Of a stretch of 64,000 bases of DNA, positions 24,320 to 37,251 are shown one piece after another (the stretch's first letter is position 1; each line of letters opens with the position of its first letter). The stretch covers positions 20,133,001 through 20,197,000 of the forward strand of contig CM073558.1 in the NCBI GenBank assembly GCA_037074615.1. Reading direction: 5' to 3'. The notes below the pieces were generated by a model. That model was not told the DNA's origin, did no database searches, and saw only the letters and a program-made list of their open reading frames with translations. A program made the position numbers and the translations under genes. Origin of the DNA: Leucaena leucocephala (Eukaryota; Streptophyta; Magnoliopsida; Fabales; Fabaceae).

Positions 24320-24907
24320 ATGGAAGACCCTGTAACAGAAGGCGAAGTTAGGCTTCCTCCATTGAATATCGGGGCAGAAGAAAAAGTAGAAAGGAAATCT
24401 GGGTTTCACTCTAATCAAGAAACCCAAGAGGAAAGAGAAGAAGGTAAAGGCAGTGGTGGCCTTATTAGGAGCTTGATGTCCACCATGGCCACTCCTACGG
24501 GGACGAGATCAGGGGAAGGTGAAACAGAGAACGACACCAGAAACGAGATTCCCAAGAAGGAAGTTGAAGAAGGAGGAGGGATCTTGAATAATATAATTTC
24601 CAATTTGTTTCATCAAAATGATGATGAAAGAGGTCAGAAAACGGAAGGTGATGAAGAGAAGAACAAGCAAGTGAAAACAGTGGAGGAGGAAAAAAATGGC
24701 GGCGTCATTGAAAACATGGTCTCCCACCTGCCTCCTTCAATCCCAGGTAAATACAGCCTTGTCTTCCTCTCAAGTATTTTTATTTATGCATATATATATA
24801 TATAAAGAACTGAATTAGAGTATGTGTCAATGGATTTCTAATTAGATGATGCCATTCCCACAGCTGACGAGGCTACCATTCTAATAAACTCTCTTGTTCG
24901 TGATTGA
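24320..24907 (+). CDS. Uncharacterised Glu/Lys-rich plant protein with three spaced GG-I-S-L repeats
   Basis: Two exons, 24320-24746 and 24846-24907 (donor CCAG/GTAAAT, acceptor TTAG/ATGATG), give 162 residues. I do not recognise a named family. An upstream in-frame Met at 24281 would add 13 residues; I chose MEDPVTEGE as the more typical start. The protein is highly charged (runs such as EEREEGKG, EEEKNGG) and probably mostly disordered. Three short hydrophobic motifs break this up at about 40-residue intervals: GGLIRSLMSTM (46-56), GGILNNIISNLF (86-97) and GGVIENMVSHLP (127-138). A conserved-looking tail follows (DDAIPTADEATILINSLV). There is no signal peptide or membrane span, so it is likely cytosolic or nuclear. 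Function unknown. Confidence 0.7.
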
Positions 24908-26269
24908 GATTCCTGAAGCTGCAAGCTTTATTCAACTTCACAGAACCAACAATAACCTTCATTTTTATTTTCTCATCTTGTAGTTATTGTTATTCTTTTT
25001 ATAGCCTGCAACTGTAATTTTTCTCCCTTTTAGTATGGACTTGTAATTATTCTTCAGCATGGACGTAAATAAAATAAAGGAGAATTTTACTAAGTCTTGT
25101 AGAAAATAATTAACTATAAAAAAATCATATAAAATTATTAAACAACTGAATAGCTCTAAAGAATTTAAGGATAATTTTTTTTAATTATAAAATGACATAG
25201 TTGCCTCACTATAATAAAAGCCTAAACTCAAGTACCTATAGAAAAAATCAGAAATAATTATATCATTTCATAATTTAAAAAATTATTCTTAAATTTTTAA
25301 GACTATTCAATTATTTAATAATTTTATAGAACTATTTTATATCTAATTATCTTCCACACGGTATTTAGTACAATTCTCCCATCAAATAACTCTATCTTGT
25401 GACGTGTATGACTAGCTAACAACAGTACAACTTTTTTATTTTTTGATTCCATTTTTTTAAAAAATTAATGTTATTACTTAAACAATCAAAGTCTCACGAT
25501 CCAAAAACACACACAGCAAATAGGACTAGAGAAAAATTGAGAAAAGAAATGAAAACCAGGTAACAAAATGATTTTCTTTTTTTCTTTTTTTAAAATACCT
25601 TAAAACTTCGGTGGAGAAAATTATCATCAATGATTAATGTAATTATACGTTTTCTTTTTCACAAAACTCTGTGAACTCATCATATTCATAGATGGGTTGA
25701 ATTCACAACATCATAATAAAAAAAAGAACTTGGTTTGTAAACCTCGACGAATGGTATAGTTATACTTTAGCAATAACTCAGGAGCATGGCTAATATTTAA
25801 TGGTGAAATGGTTCAAATTTTAAAACATGTAAAATATAAATTTATATAAATTTTATGGCCACCGTATAACTGAAAGGAGAATCTTTAACAAGTGAATTTC
25901 TTTAGTTAAGTATGATATTTTTTTTTACCTTGATAGTTAAATATGATCTTAATATCAATATGGGAAAAATATGACATCGTATCATAAGGGAAAATTAATA
26001 AAAAGTATATGTTTGAAAATTTTATATATTAGTATTGATATCTTCTATATTTAAATAGTATTTTTAACCAATTTTTTCTCAAGTTATGTTATATAATTAA
26101 TATACTTTAAAATATCAAATTTATTATGATCAATCTTTCCATTTTAATAATAACATTATAATATAATACTTTAATATAATTCCTTGTCAAATCAAATAAT
26201 GTCGTGATAACGATCAGATGGAAAAAAAAGTGATAACAATCTGGTTTTTATTTATTTATATATAGATAT
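24908..26269. other. AT-rich spacer with a long-inverted-repeat MITE
   Basis: No gene seen. The first ~170 bp are probably the 3' UTR of the Glu-rich gene. It contains the palindromic element at 25079-25380. Confidence 0.5.
25079..25380. mobile_element. Long-terminal-inverted-repeat MITE (hairpin), copy A
   Basis: Nearly the whole 300 bp is one imperfect palindrome. GGAGAATTTTACTAA at the left answers TTAGTACAATTCTCC at the right, and the arms continue inward ('tataaaattattaaacaact' against 'caattatttaataattttata'). A related copy lies at 60526-60803. There is no coding capacity and the target duplication is unclear. Confidence 0.6.
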
Positions 26270-26675
26270 ATATTTATATAAAAGAGGGCTAAAATCTAAA
26301 AATAAAATAAATTAAACTACAGAGAAATTTAATCTTAAACAGTCTGTATGTATTAATTCACGCAGTTTAACAGGACATACTTCATATATAGTAGATATGT
26401 TAATACCTTCCTTCGCAAGTACATCAATTACTCAGTTAGCTTCTCTTGATATAACTTGAAGTTTTAAGTCCCACATTTTGCATATAAAATCCTCAATGTG
26501 CCCAATTAACAAAGTGACTCTTTTACTTATATGATTTTCCCCTAATATATGAATGAGGTACTATGCATTCGATTCAAGTATAATTTTCCTGTGCCATTTA
26601 TCCCATGTAATTTGTAGACCCTTAAAAACGGCCCATTTCTCTGCATCAGCTGCACTGCACAAATTTCGAGATCCG
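26270..26675 (-). mobile_element. LINE fragment (RNase H end), 5'-truncated
   Basis: Translating the minus strand gives AADAEKWAVFKGLQ, then IILESNA, then CKMWDLKLQVISREAN and VLAKEGI. This matches, block for block, the C-terminal RNase H region of the LINE at 53672-57413 (ADEAEEWAIFKGLQ, SILESDA, CKQWDLKMQFIPRETN, ALAKEGL). In-frame stops are present. The 3' tail ('gtttaatttattttatttt', 'agccctctttta') resembles that element's 3' end. The truncated 5' edge stops roughly 50-60 bp before the start codon of the first eS4 copy. Confidence 0.8.
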
Positions 26676-27028
26676 ATTCGTTTGGGAATAAGAACCCGAC
26701 TTTAAGTTTCCGGTACCGAACACTGCACAAATGGTTAGACGTTCTTCCTCAACTTGTTTGCTGAAACTTCATTCTTTCTACCTTCAGTTCGCCTTCAGTT
26801 TCCTTGTTATTATGTTTGTTTTACTCTGCAATCTGTATCTGTTTCGGCTCTTTTCGTTTTGATAGTTCCCCCATCAGTCATAATGTATGAGTTTTACTGC
26901 ATGCACTTGTATAGTTGGTCGTGCTAAAAATTTTCTTCATTGGGTTTGTGAAACTATCCGCTAGCGTTTGTTGGTATTTATTTGAATGGAATCTGTTGTA
27001 CATTGTTATGAGCTCTAGCTTTTAGTAT

Positions 27029-27343
27029 TGTTACTTTGTAAGAAGGTTGAATTAGTAATAGATTAAAAATAATTAGTGTTAATCACTTAGTTATTAGATT
27101 ATCCTAGTTTTATATAGAAGGTTATAGTCCATAGGTTTAGGTTAAGAGTGTCATGAGGGTAACTTGGTCTCTTTCTATAAAATCTTATAAGATATGGTAT
27201 TAGTTCATCTTCTTTAAGTGAAGATAGATTTGTGTGCAAATCTAAATAGGTTACCATGATTGTATGAGTATGTTACTCTTGAATAATATAGATTCTTCAT
27301 CTTTCTTCTCATTTTCTCTCTCTAATAATGTTAACAATTAACA
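27029..27343 (+). mobile_element. Solo LTR (Ty1-copia-like) in intron 1 of eS4 copy 1
   Basis: Present here but absent from the corresponding intron of eS4 copy 2, whose flanking sequence ('gcttttggtattt' then 'attattggggt') can still be aligned on both sides. It starts TGTTAC and ends TTAACA, the usual LTR inverted tips. It carries a TATA-like 'tctataaaat', and its end ('gaataatatagattcttcat' then CT-rich) is typical of copia LTRs. The flanks AGTAT and ATTAT match at 4 of 5. No internal region remains. Confidence 0.5.
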
Positions 27344-27647
27344 ATTATTTTACTATTTCATGAATTATTGGGTGCTGGAAATTTATCTGGAGGCAAAGTG
27401 TTTCCTCAACTTGACTATTAGTGTTTAGACATGCAAATATTTGAGATACTTGTCCAGGCTCACTAAATATTTTCCTGTGTTTTCTTTCGTGATAGAAAAT
27501 TAAAATGGTGCTCCCAGAAAAGTTAATTGATGTTGAAAATGGGGGTTCAAATTTTGTCTTGACATTCTGGCCGTAGCTGTTTATGATTTTTCATTGATGT
27601 TCCTATTTTGAGGCGATGCTCAAGTATCTTGATATTTTAATCTATGA

Positions 27648-27878
<231 letters not shown>

Positions 27879-28387
27879 TGATTATAAATCCTTGTTTCAG
27901 CAATCCTATTTCACTTGTTTTCATTTGTGGCATCCAATCAAGTTATGTGCTTAACGCCTTGGTTGTGTAGGCACCCAAGCCATCATCTGGACCTCACAAG
28001 TCAAGGGAGTGCTTACCTCTTATCCTTATCCTGCGTAATAGGTTGAAGTATGTTCTCACCTATAGAGAAGTCATCGCCATTTTGATGCAGCGCCATGTTC
28101 TGGTTGATGGGAAGGTTAGGGCAGACAAGACATATCCTGCTTCATGGGTTTGTGCCTCCAAACAGAATGGCCTCACCGAATTTCTAAATTATGATGTCAA
28201 AATTATTTCTGCTTTGAGTATTTTCCAATATTTCTGCTTCTATGATTCTCTTAGGCTGCTCTAGAATTCTTTATGAAGCAAATTATAGTCTACCTGTTTG
28301 TATGTTGAGCAAATTGGAGTCGACTCTCTAGTCACTGATTTTAATGAATCCACGGTCTTGAATGTGGCATTTTTCAACAGTGATTTA

Positions 28388-29121
28388 GGGTGTGTTTGGA
28401 TTAGCTTTTGGAGAATAGATTCTGGGAAGAATAGATTCTGGAGAATAGATTCTGGAAAGAATAGATTTTGGGAAGAATAAATTTTGGAGAATAGATTCTG
28501 GGAAGAATAGATTCTGCAAATAGAGATGTTTGGATGATTAATAGTAGAATCACTTTTTATATTAATAAATTACTAAAAATGGTATGATTTGATTAAAGTA
28601 TGAGAGAGGAGAGAGGGTAGAGAATAAATAGGAGAGAGGAGAGAGAGAGTAGAGAGAGAGAGAGGAGAGAGAGGGAGGGAGAGGGGAGAGAGAGTAGAGA
28701 GAGAGGGAGAGAGAGAGGAGAGGGAGAGGAGAGAGGAGAGGGGAGAGAGAGGGGATAAAGGAGAGAGAGAGGAGAGAGGGAGGGAGAGGAGAGGAGAGAG
28801 AAAGGAGAGGAGAGGAGAGAGAGAGGAGAGAGATGAGAGAGAGTATAAGAAAAAAGTAGGGGTAAAATAGTAATTAGATAATCTATAAGCTCTTTTGCAG
28901 TTCCAAAATCCATTTTCAATAGCTTATTCAAAACCATAGTTTCAAACTGAGGTTTTGCCCAAAATCAATTCTGGACAAAAATGACTGTTTGGTAAAAAAT
29001 TTTGCAAACCGAGGTTTTGTTTCAAAATCAATTCTAGACAAAAATTAATGTTTGTGTGAAATTTTTTCAAACTGAGGTTTTACCCCAAAATTCATCCCCA
29101 AAAGCTTTGCCAAACACGCAC
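28388..29121 (+). mobile_element. PIF/Harbinger (Tourist-like) MITE in intron 3 of eS4 copy 1
   Basis: Bounded by TTA at 28385-28387 and 29122-29124, the TWA target typical of PIF/Harbinger. The left end GGGTGTGTTTGG and the reversed right end GTGCGTGTTTGG match at 10 of 12, and similarity continues inward ('tagcttttggagaatag' against 'aaagcttttggggatga'). The equivalent intron of eS4 copy 2 lacks it and reads straight across the site. The interior holds several 'agaatagattctgg' repeats and a 250-bp GA-rich tract. Related copies: 128-598, 5220-5540 and 42977-43470. Confidence 0.8.
28598..28850. repeat. GA-rich low-complexity tract (purine strand)
   Basis: About 250 bp of nearly pure purines (mixed GAGA, GGGA and GAGG units) inside the Harbinger-type MITE. 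The Leu/Ser/Pro-rich frame on the other strand is an artefact of it. Confidence 0.95.
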
Positions 29122-30219
29122 TTAATTGTACTTAACTTTTTGCTGTTACCAGATGTTGTGTCCATCCCCAAGACCAATGAAAATTTCCGTCTACTTTATG
29201 ACACAAAAGGTCGTTTCCGTCTCCAATCTATCAGGGACGAAGAGGCAAAGGTTTGTCCTTGTTTATTCCCTTTCATTTCGATTATTAACTAATATTATAA
29301 ACATTTAATCTTTAGTTGGTTTGATGAATGATTCGTATGTAATATACTCAATTAAAATTACTGATGCTTTTTAACCAAAGGGAAAATAAAATATCTACTG
29401 ATTCTTCAGACCCTGTTGAAAAGTGATCTATAGTTGGATAGATAAACCTGGGTTGGTCAAGCACGTAAGCATGTGTTTTGGTTGTTGCTGTTCAATAAAA
29501 TGTAATCACCGCCAAGTTGAAGTCAAGAAATGAAAGATGAAAATAGATTGCCCTCCCCAACAAGTCGCAGGTTCACTTGACGGATATGACTCTTTGGTTG
29601 TATACTTCTTTGAATCAGGGGTAATTCTAGCAGGACGTGATATTCTTATTCATATATCTCGTCCAATGTATTCCACCAACTGCTATAACTGCTTTTGTTT
29701 TTCATTTCACACGCCTCAGTTCATTTTAGTTCTGTAGATTCTTTTGCAAAATTGATCTTATAACAAGGATTTTGCTTATGGCAGTTCAAGCTTTGCAAGG
29801 TTAGATCTGTGGCTTTTGGGCAGAAGGGCATTCCCTATCTTAACACCTATGATGGGCGCACCATCCGCTATCCTGATCCCTTAATCAGGGCAAATGACAC
29901 CATCAAACTGGACTTGGAAACTAACAAGATCACTGACTTCATCAAGTTCGATGTGGGCAACGTGGTCATGGTGACTGGAGGAAGGAACAGGGGCCGTGTT
30001 GGTGTTACCAAGAACAGGGAGAAGCACAAGGGAAGTTTTGAGACCATCCATGTCCAGGATGCAACTGGTCATGAATTTGCTACTCGTATGGGAAATGTCT
30101 TCACAATTGGAAAAGGTACAAAACCATGGGTTTCTCTTCCCACAGGCCGTGGTATCAAGTTATCTATCATTGAGGAGGCTAGAAAGAGGCTGGCTCCTCA
30201 ACATGAGGCAACTGCATAA

Positions 30220-31373
30220 ATTTGGTTGCATCTTCTTGTGGAAAAATTTAGCTATTAGATCCAGCTCTGGGGATTCCTTTTAAGAATAGTTTATTTTCAA
30301 GTCAACAGGCTACTTTCGAATCAGGTTTATTTAATTTTGACCACCGTTTTGTTTATTTTGATGTGTTTTCTTTACATGGCCCTCTGGTTGTACTGATGGT
30401 TTTTGTGAATTACAAAGAATGTGCTTAGAGATAGGTGTTTATATATTAGCCCCCAGCAAGTTTTTTATAGTGTGATTCAAATCCATGCCCTAAATATAAT
30501 TTTTATAAAATAGATGAACTTTCATTGGTTCCTTTTTGGCCAGTTATAGACTGAACCAAAAGTAAAATTTGATGTAAATAATTAATAATTACCGAAGATC
30601 ACTGTGTTAGTAAAATAGATTGCTTGGTAACATCACCATATTCCTTTTCCAATCTAATCAATAGCTCACCTCAACACAGAAATCTCTCTGGAATATTATT
30701 CAACAAACAGGGATGGCACTTTTAGCATCATGAGTGATTTATTTATAATGTTTAAACTTTTTATTTTTTTTCTTAAATAACCCAAAAGTTTGACTCATCA
30801 AGTACAAGCTTTCAATCCTTAAAGACCACTTCTGTTTTTTTTTTTGTTAAATCACTTTTATATATGCTTACATATTATCCACTAAAAACTATCATTTTAA
30901 TAAAAAATATAAAAAAGGAGAACTCATAAAATATGATTAAAAAATATTGAATTCTCATAATATTATTTTTATGAGGAAATATATATTATTATATTATCAA
31001 ATTTTTTTTTGGTATACAATTTTTAGAAAGGGGTTAGGCTCACCCATGATCCAAGGGCAGGGCGAAATCTCTTTTTCTCCTGGGCGATACTAATATTAGG
31101 CAAGGTGAGTTGTCTATTATCCTCATATATAAACATAAGTACTCAAGAGTTAAGATGCCTCCCTAAATATCGCGACTGGAACTATAATAAAGTGATATTC
31201 CTCAAAAATTGAATATATTTTAAATAATTGTATGTCTCACTCCTTCTTCAATTGAATCCAATGACGATATGTTATTATCAATATATTATCAATTTATTGT
31301 GGAAAATAATTATTAATACACATTTTTTGTCAAATAATAATACTGTTTTAATTAAAAGTTACTGGATCAATGT
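30220..31373. other. Spacer between the two eS4 copies
   Basis: It holds the 3' UTR of copy 1, AT-rich DNA, and a ~230-bp repeat at 31005-31240, close upstream of the promoter of copy 2. No gene seen. Confidence 0.5.
31005..31240 (-). repeat. ~230-bp dispersed repeat, copy 6
   Basis: Clear alignment with copy 2: 'agaaaggggttaggctcacc', 'ctcctgggcgatactaatat', 'gagttaagatgcctccctaa', 'ggaactataataaagtgata'. It ends about 130 bp before the site II motifs of eS4 copy 2. Confidence 0.6.
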
Positions 31374-31390
31374 AGCCCAACTATGGGCCC
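31374..31390 (+). promoter_or_regulatory. Paired site II motifs upstream of eS4 copy 2
   Basis: AGCCCA (31374-31379, reverse of TGGGCT) and TGGGCCC (31384-31390) lie about 160-180 bp before the ATG. Site II elements (TGGGCC/T), bound by TCP factors, are characteristic of plant ribosomal-protein promoters. The corresponding region of copy 1 is occupied by a LINE fragment. Confidence 0.5.
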
Positions 31391-31551
31391 AGAAGTTCAA
31401 GGCTTTCGAACCCGACTCTTTTAAACTTAGGTTTAGTAAGCCAGCTCTCATGGTTGAGAGCCCTGATCATCTTATTCATACTCGGAGGCGGGAGGCGAGC
31501 CGCATCTCAGACTCTTTCAGCTCTGATATCTGAGAGCAGCATACCACAACA

Positions 31552-34024
<2,473 letters not shown>

Positions 34025-35831
34025 ATTTGACTACATCATCATCTTGTTGAACAATTTAGCCCTTAGATTGTCTTTAAGAACAGCTCTGTTGCTGCGTTTA
34101 ATAATAGTTTATTTTATAAGACAACAAAACAATTTTGAATTAGTGTCTATGTGATCTTCTGAGTGACATGTTCTTTATTTAAGCTGTGTTTTCTATTTGC
34201 GTTACAAGGCTTTGGCTGTACGGATGTTTTTTGTGAACTTATTTGTCATGACAAGAAAACTAGGTTTATTATCAGAATGCGTTATTTTGATGGCTTTGCT
34301 GAGTGTAGAGTAACATGCGCCATTGAAAACCCATATCCGCTCTCGAGTTTTAGGGTTCTCCTGCAAATAAGCCCTGTTTAACTTTCGTTGTGGATAAAAT
34401 AATAGTTGTCGCCCAGGAAAAATATGGTACGGTGAGTCTGATATTTATTCCAGGATGATTAAAAAAATGAGTTAAGATATTTATTTATAATAAATGTGTT
34501 TTAATTTTTTTTTATAATTATGTGTATTATAACTATCTTAAGGGGTTTAGTAGAAAAATTATAAAATTGATCAAGAAAGTGGCATATAGTATTATATTAT
34601 GAACTAAAATAAACATCTCATCTTGCTAATATATGTAGGACGTAGGTAGAATTCTGATCGAAACCCCAAGATACTTGATTTTCATGATTATTACTATGCA
34701 TTTTGTATTAGAAGAAAAGCCATTCAACATGGTAACGTGAGATTGATATACTGTAGCGATCAAACTTTTGGTTTTTGGGGGGTCAAAATCCTTGACTTCT
34801 CAAAAGGAAACGAAATAATATCTTAATGAATACTTATTTTAATACTTCATTATTAACTCTTAAGATGTACGTTCGTACATAAGCGAACTTAACAAGAGAC
34901 AACTGAACGTTCAGCAGTATGGGATCAATGGATGTTCCATGCGAAGCACTGTGTCCCAGGAATAGTTCCCAAGCACATGCTTCACTCCATAATTTTTTAA
35001 AATTGCAGTGACCCAAACTATTATGCTATTACAGACAATGATTGCAATGGAATCCGAATCCTATTTTCTATTATCATTTTATAATCTCTTCTCTAGTCGT
35101 CCTGTCAAAGAGCAACAAGCAAGCATCTTGGGCTTTAATGTCATGTTTGTAAGTATCATATGGTTCCTTGGATGCCATGATAAACCCTTATTATTACACT
35201 GCAGAAGACTGAAGAGAGGGTAAGGTACAAACACAAAGGCACTAAAAGAAAAACCAATCAACCGCTTCAATAGGGGCCCATCTCCACTCTATTGAAGTAT
35301 AATCAAGTTTGAGAATATTTGGTGAGAGAATAAGTGGGAATAGCAAAATCCAAATGAATTCTTCAACTCACATTTCATTTTCACTGTAATTCTGCATTTC
35401 ATTATCTCCTAAACTCATTAAAATCCTTTCACTACCTAACGAGTTGGTTTGACCTTACCAAATCTGATTCTAAGTACTCTCCTAGCTTGGCAGTTCACAA
35501 TTTCATACTAAGGTTCCACATTTAAGTAGTTAAGATTAAGTAGCACATATTATAAGATAAGATATGGGTCAACTGGGTATTTGGGTTAGGATCATTCAAG
35601 AGGAAATTACAAAGATATTTTTATGCAGAATCTTTTGGGGAGGAGCCAATTTTCCTGCCATTATATAAATGGGTAAAAATAATATACAGGGACTATGTCT
35701 TCTTTGTTGGTTTCTGCTATGGAGGGATATGTCTTGTTGTTACTTGCAGGGCCATTTAAAATAATTTTGAGATAGCAAGATGGATATATAAAATGGTATT
35801 GCGAGTAAGAGAATAGCTATATGAGCTGAAG
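34025..35831. other. Spacer downstream of eS4 copy 2
   Basis: 3' UTR of eS4, then AT-rich DNA without a recognisable frame. The last 200 bp include a CCAAT (35646-35650) and a TATATAAA (35662-35669), which probably serve the small gene starting at 35832. Confidence 0.4.
35662..35669 (+). promoter_or_regulatory. TATA box and upstream CCAAT of the 95-residue gene
   Basis: TATATAAA lies about 170 bp before the ATG at 35832, with CCAAT 12-16 bp further upstream. The core-promoter role is inferred from motif and position. Confidence 0.35.
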
Positions 35832-36306
35832 ATGGCGAAGTTAAAGGGATGGAAGTACTTCAACTTTAAGCGCTGGCCTCTCTGCTCAACCAAGAGCATA
35901 CTTGTTAAAGTCACTGCACACTTGAGGTTCAAACCCAAGAGTAAGTAACTGACTGCTTGAATCTTTGAAGTGTTTTAACTCATAGTAAGATCATATTTAG
36001 GAGTCTTCGTATTCTTCTTTTCCTCATGAGTACCGTTATTCATGTTTGATGTGTGCTTATTCATTGTTGAACTACAGAAAGCAAATAAGTTGAATTGGTT
36101 CCTGACTTGTTATGCTGTTGACTGTAGGAGGGTACAGGAATGAGCTTCTTGATCTTTATAAGGACATGGAATCTTGCGGGGAATATGAAGATATAAGAGT
36201 GATGTGGAGAATGATCCAATCTTCTTCATCTTCTCAATATGCTAACATCGCAAAGAGGAATAACAGGTCTTCTTCATATTGGCTCCTATGTTTTAGGCCA
36301 GCTTGA
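35832..36306 (+). CDS. Small uncharacterised plant protein (95 residues)
   Basis: Two exons, 35832-35940 and 36128-36306, with a strong donor (AAGA/GTAAGT) and acceptor (CTGTAG/GAGG). The phase matches (1 base carried over) and the product has 95 residues. The N-terminus is basic and aromatic (MAKLKGWKYFNFKRWPL), followed by LVKVTAHLRFKPKRGYRNELL. The most conserved-looking block is LYKDMESCGEYEDIRVMW at about 46-63, then a Ser-rich linker and a Trp/Cys-containing end (SYWLLCFRPA). I have an impression of similar short, unannotated proteins in other plants, but I know no function. There is no signal peptide or clear membrane span. A bicistronic or longer transcript is possible but not indicated. 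Confidence 0.7.
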
Positions 36307-36758
36307 ATTGTTTGGAACGTAATAGACAAAACTATCCTACATCTCTGGGCGAATAAATGTTAATACTCTGTAGAATTTGGCTGAGGTTTAAAGCGTCTTT
36401 GGTAGGGAAGGAAAATAGAAAGAGTGGAAGAGGGAAAGAAAACAAATGAAAGTTGGAAATGTATCATGATTTCTATGTTGTCTCGATACATTTTCAATTT
36501 TCCACTTGACTGCTACATCATTAGTTTTGTGGCCATGGGTAATTTAGGAACATAAAGTGAAATATCAGAATCCTTTTGTTTCCCTCATGAAACCTTTATT
36601 TGCGTTTTTCTGCATCTGTTAGCCTTCATATCACCCTAATTGAGAAATTTGCTGCCTTTGCTTTTGGTACACTCAAACAGGTTTTAGTTTGAAAAAGCTC
36701 AGTTAGGATTAAGAATTTGATATGGTTAATTTCATCAAAGAAATTTTATCATACTAAA

Positions 36759-37018
36759 CACTGAAATGTTATAATTAAGATTCCCAGAAATATGAATTAC
36801 AAGAGGTATTAATATTAAGAATCTTGTTTCGAACTGAAATGTTATAACATCCAAGATTCCCAGAAATATGAATTAGCAGAGTATTACGCGGCTTGAATTT
36901 CGAACTGAAATGTTATAACATCCAAGATTCCCAGAAACATGAATTAGCAGAGTATTACGCGGTTGGAAGATTCCCAGAAACATGAATTAGCAGAGTATTA
37001 AGCGGCTGGAATTTGGAA
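36759..37018. repeat. Tandem repeat, ~71-bp unit, about 3.7 copies
   Basis: Units begin near 36759, 36831 and 36902, each with 'gaactgaaatgttataac', 'aagattcccagaaa' and 'gaattagcagagtatta'. A last partial unit starts near 36967. The second and third units are almost identical and the first is more diverged. It lies between the convergent ends of the 95-residue gene and ferritin, and may be transcribed in either 3' UTR. Confidence 0.9.
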
Positions 37019-37251
37019 ACTTACTGAGCAACCAACATCAAATGACTTTTATTTCTAACATTCTTATCCAGAGCTGCCAAAAGATACGACATTACTTGAT
37101 ACTGACTTCCTACACGAGATAACAAACTAGAACGAACTTGGTTACTTCATCATCTATCTACTTTACCTAAAAGGAAGCATCAATTACACTATTCCACATG
37201 TCTAAACAAACCACACCTTCAGAAACAACCAGTATCAACAATACAGGGAAA

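Noticed and set aside
28593..28937. 114-residue Leu/Ser/Pro repeat protein on the minus strand
   Set aside because: It is only the complement of the GA-rich tract inside the MITE in eS4 intron 3.
36759..37018. Possible CRISPR-like array
   Set aside because: Units are contiguous 71-bp tandem repeats without unique spacers, and the DNA is from a plant nucleus.
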